A DNA stretch of 56,651 nt from Paracoccaceae bacterium (GTDB taxonomy: Bacteria; Pseudomonadota; Alphaproteobacteria; Rhodobacterales; Rhodobacteraceae): contig JAJFIC010000075.1 in the NCBI GenBank assembly GCA_021775315.1, forward strand, positions 1 through 56,651. Reading direction: 5' to 3'. A program made the position numbers and the translations under genes. Positions 1 to 9,061 of this stretch are shown here, one piece after another. The notes below the pieces were generated by a model, which was not told the origin of the DNA, searched no databases, and saw only the letters and a list, made by a program, of their open reading frames with translations. Positions within the stretch are counted from its first letter, which is position 1, and each line of letters opens with the position of its first letter.

Positions 1-2
1 GG

Positions 3-734
3 ATGATCAAATCGCCGATGGAAATCGACATCATGCGCCAAACCGGCCAGATCGCGGGTGCCATGATGGCCGCCGCCGAGGGGGCATTAGCAGCAGGCGC
101 ACCGGAATACGAGGCCGCCTTGGCGGTGATCAACGCCGGGACGCGCAAGGCCGCTGGTTTTCTGACCGACAAAGGTCTGGACGCTTTTATTTCCCCGATG
201 ATCCACAATTTGCAGGTCATGCAATCGGGCCGCGACACATCCATGGTGCATCGCCGGGCCAGCGTCAAAGCGCTTGAGGTTGGTGACCCGGTCTATTTCT
301 GCTTTTGCAACATGGCACAGTTCAAACAGTACAAGCTGGGATTTGACCGGATGTTTTTCGTGCGCGAAGTCTCAGACGCCGGGGCGCGGGTTCAGCAAGC
401 CGCGATTGATGCGCAACAAGCTGCGATTGCTGCGATCAGGCCGGGGGTCACGGCCGAAAGCGTGGCGGAGGCCGCGAACGTCGTTTACCGCGAACGGGGC
501 TATGAACCCGGATACCGCACGGGTCGTTCAATCGGTATGTCTTATCTTGAGGCGCCGGAATTGAAGGCGGGCGATCAGACGATCCTGCAACCCGGTATGA
601 CCTTTGCGGTTGATGGCGGTATCTCGGTTGATGGGGAATATGGCGGGCGGATTGGGGATTCTATTGTCGTGACAGACACTGGCGCTGACTATCTGACGGA
701 TTATCCACGCAAGATTTTGTTGGTGGATCAATAG
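3..734 (+). CDS. M24-family metallopeptidase (Xaa-Pro aminopeptidase/creatinase-like), 5' truncated by the window
   Basis: This is the C-terminal catalytic half of a pita-bread-fold M24 hydrolase, the family of Xaa-Pro dipeptidases, creatinases and related amidinohydrolases. The visible start (IKSPMEIDIMRQ) is the conserved helix that links the N-terminal domain to the catalytic domain in full-length proteins of about 390 residues. The Met at base 3 is therefore almost certainly internal and the gene begins before the window. Late motifs such as PGMTFAVDGGIS and GGRIGDSIVVT match the metal-binding and substrate-binding strands of the family. One usual metal-site stretch reads HNLQVMQSGRDTSMVHR, so the substrate cannot be named. 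A creatinase-like or betaine-related role would fit the neighbouring demethylation genes, but that is inference. Confidence 0.75.
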   Translation: MIKSPMEIDIMRQTGQIAGAMMAAAEGALAAGAPEYEAALAVINAGTRKAAGFLTDKGLDAFISPMIHNLQVMQSGRDTSMVHRRASVKALEVGDPVYFCFCNMAQFKQYKLGFDRMFFVREVSDAGARVQQAAIDAQQAAIAAIRPGVTAESVAEAANVVYRERGYEPGYRTGRSIGMSYLEAPELKAGDQTILQPGMTFAVDGGISVDGEYGGRIGDSIVVTDTGADYLTDYPRKILLVDQ

Positions 735-803
735 GATACGGCTTTTTGGGCTGCCAACGCGCTGTGACTTGAAGAATCCGGGCGCGTCTCACATGGTGGT
801 ATC

Positions 804-1472
804 ATGTGCGGACGCTTTGCCCTGACTTTGCCCCATGATGCGATGGCCCAATTGTTTGACGCGGTGCTTGGCGCAAGCCTGATGCCGGTGCCGCGGTACA
901 ATATTTGCCCGACGCAGAATGTCTCGGTTGTGGTTAGGCATGAAGACGGTCGCCATTTGTTGCCGATGCGCTGGGGGTTCTTGCCGCATTGGTACAAGAC
1001 CGATCGTGATGGCCCGTTGCTGATCAACGCGCGCGCCGAAACTATCGCTGAAAAACCGGCCTTTCGCGCTGCGTGCCGCGCGCGACGCTGCCTGATCCCG
1101 GCCACCGGGTTTTATGAATGGACCAAAACCACCCAAGGCGATCGCCTGCCGTGGTATATTCGCCCAACTGACGAAAGCCATATGGCGTTTGCCGGGATCT
1201 GGCAGGATTGGACCAGCCCGGAAGGCATCACGCAATCCACCTGCGCTATGGTCACCATATCGGCTAACGAAACCATGTCAGCGATCCATCACCGCATGCC
1301 GGTCACCATTGCGCCTTCGGATTACGGATTGTGGCTGGGCGAGGCAGGCAAAGGCGCGGCGACATTGATGCAGCCAGCGCCCGAGGACCGGTTTGCCTTT
1401 CACCGCGTCGATGCGCGGGTCAATTCAAACCGCCCGGACGATGCCGATCTTATAATGCCCTTTGATGGTTAG
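804..1472 (+). CDS. SRAP-family DNA-protein crosslink protein (YedK/HMCES-like)
   Basis: This 222-residue protein belongs to the SOS-response-associated peptidase (SRAP) family. Its members attach covalently through Cys2 to abasic sites in single-stranded DNA and shield them. All known active-site residues are visible: Cys2 in MCGRFALT, Asn75 in LLINARAET, Glu105 in TGFYEW and His162/His163 in IHHRMPV. The length is normal for the family. The next gene lies on the opposite strand and the two reading frames overlap tail to tail by 4 bp. No LexA-type site was recognised directly upstream, so its damage control is unknown. Family assignment is firm; the role follows from work on E. coli YedK and human HMCES. 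Confidence 0.93.
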   Translation: MCGRFALTLPHDAMAQLFDAVLGASLMPVPRYNICPTQNVSVVVRHEDGRHLLPMRWGFLPHWYKTDRDGPLLINARAETIAEKPAFRAACRARRCLIPATGFYEWTKTTQGDRLPWYIRPTDESHMAFAGIWQDWTSPEGITQSTCAMVTISANETMSAIHHRMPVTIAPSDYGLWLGEAGKGAATLMQPAPEDRFAFHRVDARVNSNRPDDADLIMPFDG

Positions 1473-1801
1473 CTGATGTTCAACCGGCCGGTCATGGCCG
1501 GATGGAATTTGCAGAAATAATTCTTGTCCATTTCAGCCGTCACCGCGATTGACGCGGATTTATTGCGCATCAGGGTCTTGGTGTTCCACTTTTTATCGCG
1601 TGCGGTGGCGGTGTGCGGCGCGCCGTCTTTGTTGGTGAAAACAATGGTGTCACCGGCTTTGACGGACAGGGTTTTGGGCGCGAATTTGAAGCCCTTGATT
1701 TCAACCTGATGGGTGGTCGCGGCGCTGGCTGATTTTGCAAACGGCACCAACAGGGTGGCCCCGGCGGCAAATATCATTTTCAATGTGCGTCTTCTGTTCA
1801 T
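1469..1801 (-). CDS. Exported cupredoxin (plastocyanin/amicyanin-like blue copper protein)
   Basis: This is a 110-residue periplasmic copper protein. I chose the ATG at 1801 because CAGGAG lies a few bases upstream and the protein then opens with a twin-arginine-type leader (MNRRRTLKM), a hydrophobic stretch and an AxA cleavage region. The mature part is a single cupredoxin domain with the complete type-1 copper set: His63 in GAPHTA, then Cys97, His100 and Met103 in the C-terminal YFCKFHPAM. Small proteins of this kind pass electrons to or from dehydrogenases, or carry copper. Its partner is not evident here. The divergent Rieske gene 240 bp away uses a different electron carrier, so no functional link is claimed. 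Confidence 0.88.
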   Translation of the reverse strand: MNRRRTLKMIFAAGATLLVPFAKSASAATTHQVEIKGFKFAPKTLSVKAGDTIVFTNKDGAPHTATARDKKWNTKTLMRNKSASIAVTAEMDKNYFCKFHPAMTGRLNIS

Positions 1802-2040
1802 AATAAACTCCTGTTCAACAAAGTAATCCGCCAAGCCTACAGGATAATTCGACCCCGGAATACACCTTCACGCTAAGGTGACCGGGTGGGCATTATTATT
1901 GCTTAAACCCACCGTTTTCCGGCCCGGCGTCGCCACCGGAATAGGTTTTGTCGAAAAAAAGCGCGATTGAGGCGAAATAGGCGGATTTTACTGGGCAGAG
2001 TTTTGATGCGGACAATGCCGCCGGATGAAAAGGACACAAG

Positions 2041-3234
2041 ATGCCCGACGATCAGTTTCCCGAAGATATGCCCGGCCAGATGATCCCGCAATCCAGCGAC
2101 CTGTCAGGTGTGTTGCAGCCCGTGGAAACCGCGCGCGGGTTGCCCAATGCGCATTACACCGATCCTGATATCTATGATGAGGAACGCAAGTCGGTCATGT
2201 TCGCCAATTGGGCCGGGATCGGGTTCGCCTTTGACACCCCCAATGCGGGCGACGCCATGCCGGTTGAATTCATGGGCATGCCGCTATTGGTTGTGCGCGA
2301 CGGCGACGGCGGCTTGGGCGTGTTCCAGAATACCTGCCGCCACCGTGGCATGATTTTGGTCGAGCAGAAAACCAATGTGCGCGGCACCATCCGCTGCCCC
2401 TATCATTCGTGGTGCTATGGCCTGAAGGGCGAGTTGCGCTCGACCCCGCATGTCGGCGGGCCGGGGCAGAATTTGCACGAGAACATCAAGCGAAATGAAC
2501 TGGGCCTGACCGAAATCCGGTCTTATGTCTGGCGCGATATCATCTACGTGAACATCGACGGCACTGCCGCCCCGTTCCCTGACTATGCGGCAGGTGCGAT
2601 GGCGCGGATGAAAGATCACGACAAGCCGTTATACCACGGCGATGGGTTTTCGTTTGAAGTCAAATGCAACTGGAAACTGGCGGTCGAAAATTACTGCGAA
2701 AGTTATCATTTGCCGTGGATTCATCCCGGTCTGAATTCCTATTCCCGGCTTGAGGATCATTATCACGTCAAAAACGACGGCGCTTTTGCCGGACAGGGCA
2801 CCAAAGTGTTTCAGGGCATGCAGGGCGACAATGGCGAGGTTTTCCCGGATTTTAACGGTCTGCCAGAATTCTGGGACAAGGGGGCCGAATACCCCGTGGT
2901 TTTTCCCAATGTTATGCTCGGCTTTCAGCGCGATCACTTTTTCACCGTGCTGGTGCTGCCACAAGGCCCTGAAAAATCCATCGAACGGGTCGAAATCTTT
3001 TATGGATTTGACCCTGCCGAGCGTCCCGATCTGGATGATCTGAGGGCGAAAAACACCGCCCAGTGGAAATCCGTGCTGAAAGAGGATTTGTTCGTCGTCG
3101 AAGGCATGCAACGCGGTCGACACGCCGTGCATTTTGATGGTGGCAAGTTTTCCCCGGTCATGGACAATCCAACCTATGACTTCCATCATTGGGTCGCGAA
3201 ACAAGTTGAAAAAGGCCGCACATTTGGCGGTTAG
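2041..3234 (+). CDS. Rieske non-heme iron oxygenase alpha subunit (ring-hydroxylating/N-demethylase family)
   Basis: This 397-residue oxygenase has a Rieske [2Fe-2S] site formed by Cys99, His101, Cys119 and His122 (CRHRG then CPYHSW). A mononuclear iron site follows with His223 and His228 in NYCESYHLPWIHPG. The family includes aromatic dioxygenases and also GbcA-type and Stc2-type enzymes that remove a methyl group from quaternary amines. The gene is followed at once by a small protein and an FAD/GcvT demethylase on the same strand. I therefore infer a role in stepwise N-demethylation of a betaine-type compound rather than aromatic attack. No reductase component is encoded nearby. The RBS AAGGACACAAG precedes the ATG. 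Confidence 0.85.
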   Translation: MPDDQFPEDMPGQMIPQSSDLSGVLQPVETARGLPNAHYTDPDIYDEERKSVMFANWAGIGFAFDTPNAGDAMPVEFMGMPLLVVRDGDGGLGVFQNTCRHRGMILVEQKTNVRGTIRCPYHSWCYGLKGELRSTPHVGGPGQNLHENIKRNELGLTEIRSYVWRDIIYVNIDGTAAPFPDYAAGAMARMKDHDKPLYHGDGFSFEVKCNWKLAVENYCESYHLPWIHPGLNSYSRLEDHYHVKNDGAFAGQGTKVFQGMQGDNGEVFPDFNGLPEFWDKGAEYPVVFPNVMLGFQRDHFFTVLVLPQGPEKSIERVEIFYGFDPAERPDLDDLRAKNTAQWKSVLKEDLFVVEGMQRGRHAVHFDGGKFSPVMDNPTYDFHHWVAKQVEKGRTFGG

Positions 3235-3245
3235 GCCAGATTGTT

Positions 3246-3473
3246 ATGGAACTCAAAGCCTTAGATGAGACTTTGCTTGCCGCCCACGCGGCGCAGGATA
3301 AATCTATGCTTGTGTCGCTTTATCATCAGGCCGGGGATCACATGTTGGACCTTGGCAACATTGATGCGGCCTGTTTTTATCTGACCCACGCCTATATCTT
3401 TGCGCTTGATACGAATGATCCATCGGCGGGTGCGATCCACCGGATACTGGCCAGCCATGGCCGCGAAGAATGA
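3246..3473 (+). CDS. Small TPR-like helical protein between the Rieske and demethylase genes
   Basis: This is a 75-residue protein of unknown function that starts 11 bp after the Rieske stop codon and ends 51 bp before the FAD/GcvT gene, so it is very likely co-transcribed with both. The sequence is two or three amphipathic helices. The pattern AAHAAQDKSMLVSLYHQAGD followed by AACFYLTHAYIFALD resembles a single tetratricopeptide-type helical pair. There is no signal peptide and no membrane segment. Its position suggests an assembly or electron-transfer accessory for one of the neighbouring enzymes, but nothing in the sequence proves this. Confidence 0.75.
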   Translation: MELKALDETLLAAHAAQDKSMLVSLYHQAGDHMLDLGNIDAACFYLTHAYIFALDTNDPSAGAIHRILASHGREE

Positions 3474-3524
3474 CCCTTTTACACCAACCTGACCCACATC
3501 CTGACCCACTCGGAGAATAAACCC

Positions 3525-5945
3525 ATGAAAACCCACGCACAGGCCGTTGTTATCGGGGGAGGCCTTGTCGGCTGTTCGATCCTGTATCATTTGGCGAAAC
3601 TTGGCTGGACAGATGTGGTGCTGCTTGAGCGGGACGAATTGACCTCAGGCTCCACTTGGCACGCGGCGGCGAACCTGCACGGGCTGCATGACAACAACAA
3701 CATCTCAAAACTGCAATATTACACCATGCAGCTTTATAAAGAGCTCGAGGCGGAAACCGGGCAGGGCTGCGGCGTGTTTCAGCCCGGCTCGCTTTATCTG
3801 GCGCAGACCGAAGAACGTGAACACCAGTTGCGTCTGCAAGAGGCAAAGGCGCGCGTGTTTGGCGTCGATTTTCGTGAAGTCAGCCGGCAAGAGGCCGAGG
3901 CGATGCACCCATTGGTCAATTACGATGGCGTGCGCTGCATCATGTTTGAAGGTGATGGCGGCAATGTCGACCCGTCAGGTGTGACGCAGGCCTATGCGAC
4001 GGGCGCGCGCAACATGGGGGCGGAAATCCACCGCTTTACCCCGGTGACAGCGACAACGCCGCAGCCTGATGGCAGTTGGATCGTGGAAACCCCGAACGGC
4101 AATATCCACACGGAATGGGTGGTTAACGTGGCCGGTCTGTGGGGCCGTGAAGTGGCGGCGCTGGCCGGTATTGAACTGCCGTTGCAACCGACCGAACACC
4201 AGTATTTTGTCACCGAAACCATCGATGAGATCGCCAATATGGGGCGGCGTTTGCCGTCTGTTGCGGATCGGGACGGTGAATATTACCTCAGGCAGGAAGG
4301 CAACGGTCTGCTGATCGGGGCCTATGAAAAAGACCTGCGGTTCTGGGCTGAAAACGGCACGCCGCAGGGGTTTGGCCATGAATTGTTTGCCGACGATCTT
4401 GATCGCATCATGGACAATGTTATGCGTGCCATGGACCGGGTACCAGTTGCTGCGGATGCAGGTATTAAACGGGTGATCAACGGCCCGATGATCTGGTCGC
4501 CTGACGCCTCGGCCCTGTTTGGCCCGGTGCCGGAATTGCGCAATTATTTCTGCTGCAACGGCATCATTCCGGGCTTTTCGCAATCCGGCGGGCTGGGATT
4601 GATGAGCGCGCAATGGATCATCCACGGCGAATCTGAATACGACATGTTCCCCTGGGATATGGCGCGGTTCGGTCTGTGGGCGGGCAAGGATTTCACCAAG
4701 GCGCGGGTCGGCGATCAATATGCCAACCGCTTCAAAATCCACTTTCCTTACGAGGAACGCGAGGCGGGCCGCCCGATGCGCAAACGCCCCGTTTATGAAA
4801 AGCAAAAATCCCTCGGCGCGGTTTTCGGTCTGAACTATGGCTGGGAGCACCCGCTTTGGTATGCGCCGGAAGGCATGGAACCCGTTGAAACCTATGGGTT
4901 TACTCGCCAGAACTGGTTTGAACCGGTGCGCGCGGAATGTGCCGCCCTGCGTGGTGGTGTCGGTCTGGTCGATGTGTCGAATTTTGCAAAATATGAGGTT
5001 TCAGGCCTTGGCGCTGCCGATTGGCTGAACAAAGTCGTGGCCAATAATGTGCCGACCGAGGTGGGCCGTTCCTGCCTCACCCCGCTGATTGGTGTGCGCG
5101 GCGGCATTGCCGGGGATTTCACCATCACCAAACTGGCTGAGGATCATTTCTATATGGTCGGCTCGGGCATGGCCGAACGCTATCACAAACGGTTCTTTGA
5201 TGCCGTGGCACGCCCTGACAGCGTGACGTTTGTCAGCCGGACCGAAGCATTGTGCGGCTTTAACGTGGCTGGGCCGAAATCGCGCGAATTGTTGTCACGC
5301 TTAACCCAAGCCGACCTGTCAAACGAGGCTTGGAAATTCATGCGCTCCGCCCGGATCACAGTCGCCGGAATTGACGCCATCGCCATTCGCGTGTCTTTCA
5401 CCGGCGATCTGGGTTGGGAGGTTTATGTCGACGAGGCTGATCAGCTAAAACTGTACGAGGCCTTGCTGGACACCGGTGCCGATCTTGGCGTGCGCCCTAT
5501 TGGCGGGCGGGCCCTGATGTCGCTGCGGCTGGAAAAGGGTTACGGGTCTTGGGGGCGTGAATACAGCCCGGAATACTGGCCGCAAGAGGTCGGGTTGGAT
5601 CGTCTGATCAAAATGGACAAGCCGAGTTTTCTGGGTAAAGCCGCCTATCAGGCCCTTGCCGCCAATCCACCGCGTGAAAAACTGGTTATTCTTGAGGTGA
5701 CCGCCGATCAGGCCGACGCCAGTGGTGGCGAGCCTATCTTTCTGCCCGATGGCACACCGATTGGCCGGGTATCGTCTGGCGCCTATGGCTTTACGGTTGA
5801 AAAATCACTGGCGCTTGGTTTCGTCAAAGCCGAACACGCCGCCCCCGGTACTGTTCTGGATGTGGCTGTACTTGGCCTGCCGCACCGGGCGGTTGTGTTG
5901 GCGGAACCGCCCTTTGATCCAAAAGGTACAAAACTGCGGGCCTGA
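3525..5945 (+). CDS. FAD-dependent demethylating dehydrogenase with GcvT domain (dimethylglycine/sarcosine dehydrogenase-like)
   Basis: This 806-residue enzyme has an N-terminal DAO-type FAD domain opening with the dinucleotide motif VVIGGGLVGCSILYHL. It is followed by GSTWHAA, whose His carries covalent FAD in mammalian dimethylglycine dehydrogenase. The C-terminal half, from about residue 430, is a glycine-cleavage T-protein (GcvT) fold that binds tetrahydrofolate and captures the methyl group as methylene-THF. Length and domain order match dimethylglycine and sarcosine dehydrogenases. It is one of three paralogues in this window. Here it sits downstream of a Rieske oxygenase, so the pair could carry out successive demethylations. 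The substrate is not fixed by sequence. Confidence 0.88.
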   Translation: MKTHAQAVVIGGGLVGCSILYHLAKLGWTDVVLLERDELTSGSTWHAAANLHGLHDNNNISKLQYYTMQLYKELEAETGQGCGVFQPGSLYLAQTEEREHQLRLQEAKARVFGVDFREVSRQEAEAMHPLVNYDGVRCIMFEGDGGNVDPSGVTQAYATGARNMGAEIHRFTPVTATTPQPDGSWIVETPNGNIHTEWVVNVAGLWGREVAALAGIELPLQPTEHQYFVTETIDEIANMGRRLPSVADRDGEYYLRQEGNGLLIGAYEKDLRFWAENGTPQGFGHELFADDLDRIMDNVMRAMDRVPVAADAGIKRVINGPMIWSPDASALFGPVPELRNYFCCNGIIPGFSQSGGLGLMSAQWIIHGESEYDMFPWDMARFGLWAGKDFTKARVGDQYANRFKIHFPYEEREAGRPMRKRPVYEKQKSLGAVFGLNYGWEHPLWYAPEGMEPVETYGFTRQNWFEPVRAECAALRGGVGLVDVSNFAKYEVSGLGAADWLNKVVANNVPTEVGRSCLTPLIGVRGGIAGDFTITKLAEDHFYMVGSGMAERYHKRFFDAVARPDSVTFVSRTEALCGFNVAGPKSRELLSRLTQADLSNEAWKFMRSARITVAGIDAIAIRVSFTGDLGWEVYVDEADQLKLYEALLDTGADLGVRPIGGRALMSLRLEKGYGSWGREYSPEYWPQEVGLDRLIKMDKPSFLGKAAYQALAANPPREKLVILEVTADQADASGGEPIFLPDGTPIGRVSSGAYGFTVEKSLALGFVKAEHAAPGTVLDVAVLGLPHRAVVLAEPPFDPKGTKLRA

Positions 5946-6029
5946 TTTGCACGGGCGGCAGGGCCAACCTTGCCGCCCGCCCAAGCCCCCGATAGGATTG
6001 CGGCAACATTTTCCCGCCAAGGATAAGCC

Positions 6030-7379
6030 ATGCCCGTGACCCTGATCAAAAACGCCGACATCATCGTAACGATGGACGCCACACGGCGTGAACTGGCGGG
6101 TGCCGATCTGTTGGTTGACGGCGGTGTTATCAAGGCCGTCGGGCACAATCTTGAAAGCGGCCACACGCCAGTTGACGCGGTGATAAACGCCGCCGGATGC
6201 GTGGTAACGCCGGGGCTTGTGAACACCCATCACCATTTGTACCAGACGATGACCCGCGCCGTGCCGGGCGGTCAGGACGCGCTGTTATTTGGCTGGCTGC
6301 AAACGCTGTATCCGATCTGGGCCCGCATGGGACCGCAGGAAATGTTCGTCTCAGCCCAAATCGGTCTTGCAGAACTGGCCTTGACCGGGTGCTCGCAATC
6401 CTCAGACCACTTATACCTTTTCCCCAACGGTGTGCGGCTAGAAGATACGATTGAGGCGGCCAAATCGGTTGGCCTGCGTTTCCACGCCACCCGCGGCGCG
6501 ATGAGCATTGGTGAAAGTGACGGTGGCCTGCCGCCGGACAGTCTGGTTGAGCGTGAGGAGGATATCCTCAAGGATTGTATCCGTCTGGTCGATGGTTTTC
6601 ACGACGCAAACCACGGCGCGATGACCCGCATTGGCATCGCCCCATGTTCGCCGTTTTCCGTCAGCCGCGACCTGATGCGCGACGCGGCCCTGCTGGCGCG
6701 TGACAAGGGCGTGATGCTGCACACCCATCTGGCAGAAAACGACGAGGACGTGGCCTATAGCCTAGCGAAATTCGGCTGCCGTCCGGGCCAGTATGCCGAA
6801 GATCTGGGCTGGACGGGCGATGACGTCTGGCACGCCCATTGCGTAAAACTGGATGCTTCGGAAATTGACCTGTTCGCCCGCAGTCTGACGGGGGTCGCCC
6901 ATTGCCCGTGTTCCAATTGCCGGCTTGGTTCCGGCATCGCACCGGTGCGCCAGATGCGCGACGCCGGGGTTAAGGTTGGCCTTGGGGTCGACGGATCAGC
7001 CTCCAACGATTCAAGTGATCTGATCAGCGAGGCGCGCCAGTCATTGCTGTTGCAACGGGTGCAAAACGGTGCCGACGCCATGTCGGCCCGTGAAGCGCTT
7101 GAGATCGCCACCCTTGGCGGGGCGCAAGTGCTGGGGCGCGATGATTGCGGCAGCCTTGAACCCGGCAAATGCGCTGACATCGCGATCTGGGACATGACCG
7201 GCATCAACACCGCTGGGTCCTGGGACCCTGTCGCCGCCCTGATCCTTTGCGGCCCTCACCGGGTGCGTGATCTGCTGGTAAACGGGGCAGCAGTGGTGCG
7301 CGATGGCCAACTAACAACAATAGACATGGGCAAAACCATCGAGACCCAAAACCGACTGGCCCTGAAACTGGCCAACTGA
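6030..7379 (+). CDS. Amidohydrolase, 8-oxoguanine deaminase-like (AtzB/TrzN/cytosine deaminase group)
   Basis: This is a 449-residue metal-dependent deaminase. The amidohydrolase metal ligands are visible: the HHH run at residues 67-69 (VNTHHHLYQ), HTHLAEN, the later HAHCVK, and the catalytic Asp in LGVDGSASND. The signature QTMTRAVPGGQ and LFGWLQTLYPIW is typical of the group that includes 8-oxoguanine deaminase and hydroxyatrazine hydrolase. The most likely reaction is hydrolytic deamination of 8-oxoguanine or a similar purine to urate. The convergent NCS2 purine permease and the guanine deaminase support a purine role. It reads in the same direction as the demethylase gene but after an 84-bp gap. 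Confidence 0.85.
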   Translation: MPVTLIKNADIIVTMDATRRELAGADLLVDGGVIKAVGHNLESGHTPVDAVINAAGCVVTPGLVNTHHHLYQTMTRAVPGGQDALLFGWLQTLYPIWARMGPQEMFVSAQIGLAELALTGCSQSSDHLYLFPNGVRLEDTIEAAKSVGLRFHATRGAMSIGESDGGLPPDSLVEREEDILKDCIRLVDGFHDANHGAMTRIGIAPCSPFSVSRDLMRDAALLARDKGVMLHTHLAENDEDVAYSLAKFGCRPGQYAEDLGWTGDDVWHAHCVKLDASEIDLFARSLTGVAHCPCSNCRLGSGIAPVRQMRDAGVKVGLGVDGSASNDSSDLISEARQSLLLQRVQNGADAMSAREALEIATLGGAQVLGRDDCGSLEPGKCADIAIWDMTGINTAGSWDPVAALILCGPHRVRDLLVNGAAVVRDGQLTTIDMGKTIETQNRLALKLAN

Positions 7380-7414
7380 CCGCCTCATTGTTCCAAAAAT
7401 ACTCGCGCCGCAGG

Positions 7415-7443
7415 CAAAAAAACCGCCCCGAAGGGCGGTTTTC
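7415..7443. terminator. Bidirectional intrinsic terminator between convergent genes
   Basis: The sequence AAACCGCCCC GAA GGGGCGGTTT-like stem (about 9 bp, GAA loop) has A residues on the left and T residues on the right, so it can stop transcription from both sides. It lies between the deaminase stop at 7379 and the permease stop at 7485. A second short hairpin (GCCCC GACA GGGGC, about 7461-7474) adjoins it on the permease side. Confidence 0.85.
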
Positions 7444-7484
7444 AATAGCATAAACGTCAGCCCCGACAGGGGCTGTCCGCTGGA

Positions 7485-8831
7485 TCAGTCATCGGTATCT
7501 GGAATGATCAGGTTCAGGACAACCGCGATAACCGCTGCTGGCAACAGACCCGACGTCATCAGGATCGAGGCTGTCTTGCCCAGATGTTGCAACGCCTCAG
7601 GCACCAGTTGCAGACCCAGACCAATCGACAGCGACAACGCAAAGATCATCATGTTGCGCCGGTTCCAGTTCACGTCTGACAGCATGTTGACACCCGAGGC
7701 CGCCACCATCCCGAACATAACGATCACACCACCGCCCAACACGTTGATCGGCACAGTGCGGATCACGGCCCCGACCATTGGCACAAGGCCCGCAATGATC
7801 AAAAACACCGCCCCGATGGACACCACATGCCGGCTCATCACGCCGGTCATGGCAACAAGGCCGACATTCTGACTGAACGAAGTGTTTGGCAAGCCGCCAA
7901 AAATCCCGGCAATCGCCGTGCCCAAACCATCGGCAAAGGTCGCACCGGTGATTTCCTTGTCCGTGGCCTCACGGCCCGCGCCACCCTTGGTGATGCCGGA
8001 AACGTCGCCAACGGTTTCAATCGCTGACACAATCGCCATCAGACACATGCCAAGTATGATCGCCCAGTTGAGCTCAAATCCCCATTTGAACGGCATCGGT
8101 AGTTCAAACAACGAGGCTTTGCCAACATTGGCGAAATTGACCTGACCCATTGCCGCGGCCACCAGATAGCCCACGATGATCCCGATCAGGACTGCGGCCA
8201 CTGACATAAAGCCTTTGGTAAAGAACTTGATCCCCATTGTGACCACGATCACCACAAGGGCAGGGCCCCACATCGCCATGGAACCAAAGACCGGCTTGCC
8301 AATATTTGGCACCCCGCCAGCGGCGTATTGAATGCCAACCTTGACCAGCGCAAGACCGATCACCAGCACAATCAGGCCAGTGATAAGTGGCGGTAAGGCA
8401 AAGCGGATTTTACCGATGAAAAAGCCAAGGCAGAAATGGAAACACCCGCCCAGAACCACACCGGTCATCAGGCCGGGTAAACCCGCCGTGCCAAGCCCCA
8501 GAACGGCCGGGATCATCACCGGTACAAACGCGAAACTGGTGCCCTGAACGATCGGCAAACGCCCGCCAATCGGCCCTATACCCATGGTCTGGATCAGGGT
8601 CGCAATGCCGGCAAACAGCATCGACATCTGGATCATATAGGTCATGTCAGGAAAGCCGAGCGCGCCCTGATCCGAACCAAATCCAATGCCCGCTGCCCCG
8701 GCGACAATGATCGCAGGTGTGACGTTGGACACAAACATCGCCAATATATGTTGCAATCCCAACGGGATTGCCTGACCCAATGGCGGGGTCACGTCGGGGT
8801 CTTTGTATTCCCCATCTGTGGTTGCAGACAT
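7485..8831 (-). CDS. NCS2-family nucleobase:cation symporter (purine/xanthine/urate permease)
   Basis: This 448-residue inner-membrane carrier of the NCS2 (uracil-xanthine permease) family has about 14 hydrophobic segments. The family hallmarks are present: the QH motif in GLQHILAMF near the N terminus, the NxxG-type region FGGLPNTSFSQNVG, and the ETVGD stretch of TM8 (SAIETVGDVSG). It imports a purine base with protons or sodium. Its neighbours are an 8-oxoguanine-deaminase-like enzyme (convergent) and guanine deaminase (same strand, 230 bp upstream), which together suggest uptake and breakdown of purines. A strong AGGAGGGAAG ribosome binding site precedes the ATG, and the leader holds an elaborate hairpin set listed separately. 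Confidence 0.93.
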   Translation of the reverse strand: MSATTDGEYKDPDVTPPLGQAIPLGLQHILAMFVSNVTPAIIVAGAAGIGFGSDQGALGFPDMTYMIQMSMLFAGIATLIQTMGIGPIGGRLPIVQGTSFAFVPVMIPAVLGLGTAGLPGLMTGVVLGGCFHFCLGFFIGKIRFALPPLITGLIVLVIGLALVKVGIQYAAGGVPNIGKPVFGSMAMWGPALVVIVVTMGIKFFTKGFMSVAAVLIGIIVGYLVAAAMGQVNFANVGKASLFELPMPFKWGFELNWAIILGMCLMAIVSAIETVGDVSGITKGGAGREATDKEITGATFADGLGTAIAGIFGGLPNTSFSQNVGLVAMTGVMSRHVVSIGAVFLIIAGLVPMVGAVIRTVPINVLGGGVIVMFGMVAASGVNMLSDVNWNRRNMMIFALSLSIGLGLQLVPEALQHLGKTASILMTSGLLPAAVIAVVLNLIIPDTDD

Positions 8832-8888
8832 CTTTCTTCCCTCCTGATTGGTCCGGCGCCTCTTTTAGCGGGCAACTCGGAACAAACC

Positions 8889-8957
8889 GCCTGTTTTCAG
8901 GCAGTTTCCGATCGGAAACCTGCCCCCATATCTGGCGCAAATCAAGAAAAAACTGCC
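8889..8957 (-). promoter_or_regulatory. Candidate structured leader RNA of the purine permease with mutually exclusive hairpins
   Basis: On the minus strand, upstream of the permease ATG at 8831, three helices compete for the same bases. A strong hairpin pairs 8900-8909 with 8914-8924 (GTTTCC GATC GGAAAC plus GGCA/TGCC). A second hairpin, GCCTG TTTT CAGGC, occupies 8889-8902. A distal 8-base segment, GGCAGTTT at 8957-8950, can instead pair exactly with AAACTGCC at 8907-8900. This is a switch-like arrangement in the leader of a purine transporter. I cannot show ligand binding and do not recognise a catalogued riboswitch consensus with certainty. Confidence 0.4.
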
Positions 8958-9061
8958 TATATTTTGGGATGAACCATAGAATTCGGTCGCAAATGGCCCG
9001 AAATCACGGTTTGACCCAAAACAGGGCAAACAGGTAGAAAAGAGTGAAAAAAGCGTGGATA

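Noticed and set aside
3975-4850. 291-residue open frame on the minus strand
   Set aside because: It is antisense to the first FAD/GcvT gene, with no recognisable domain.
8889-8957. Naming the permease leader a xanthine (NMT1) riboswitch
   Set aside because: I could not match a consensus from memory with confidence, so it is kept as an unnamed structured leader.
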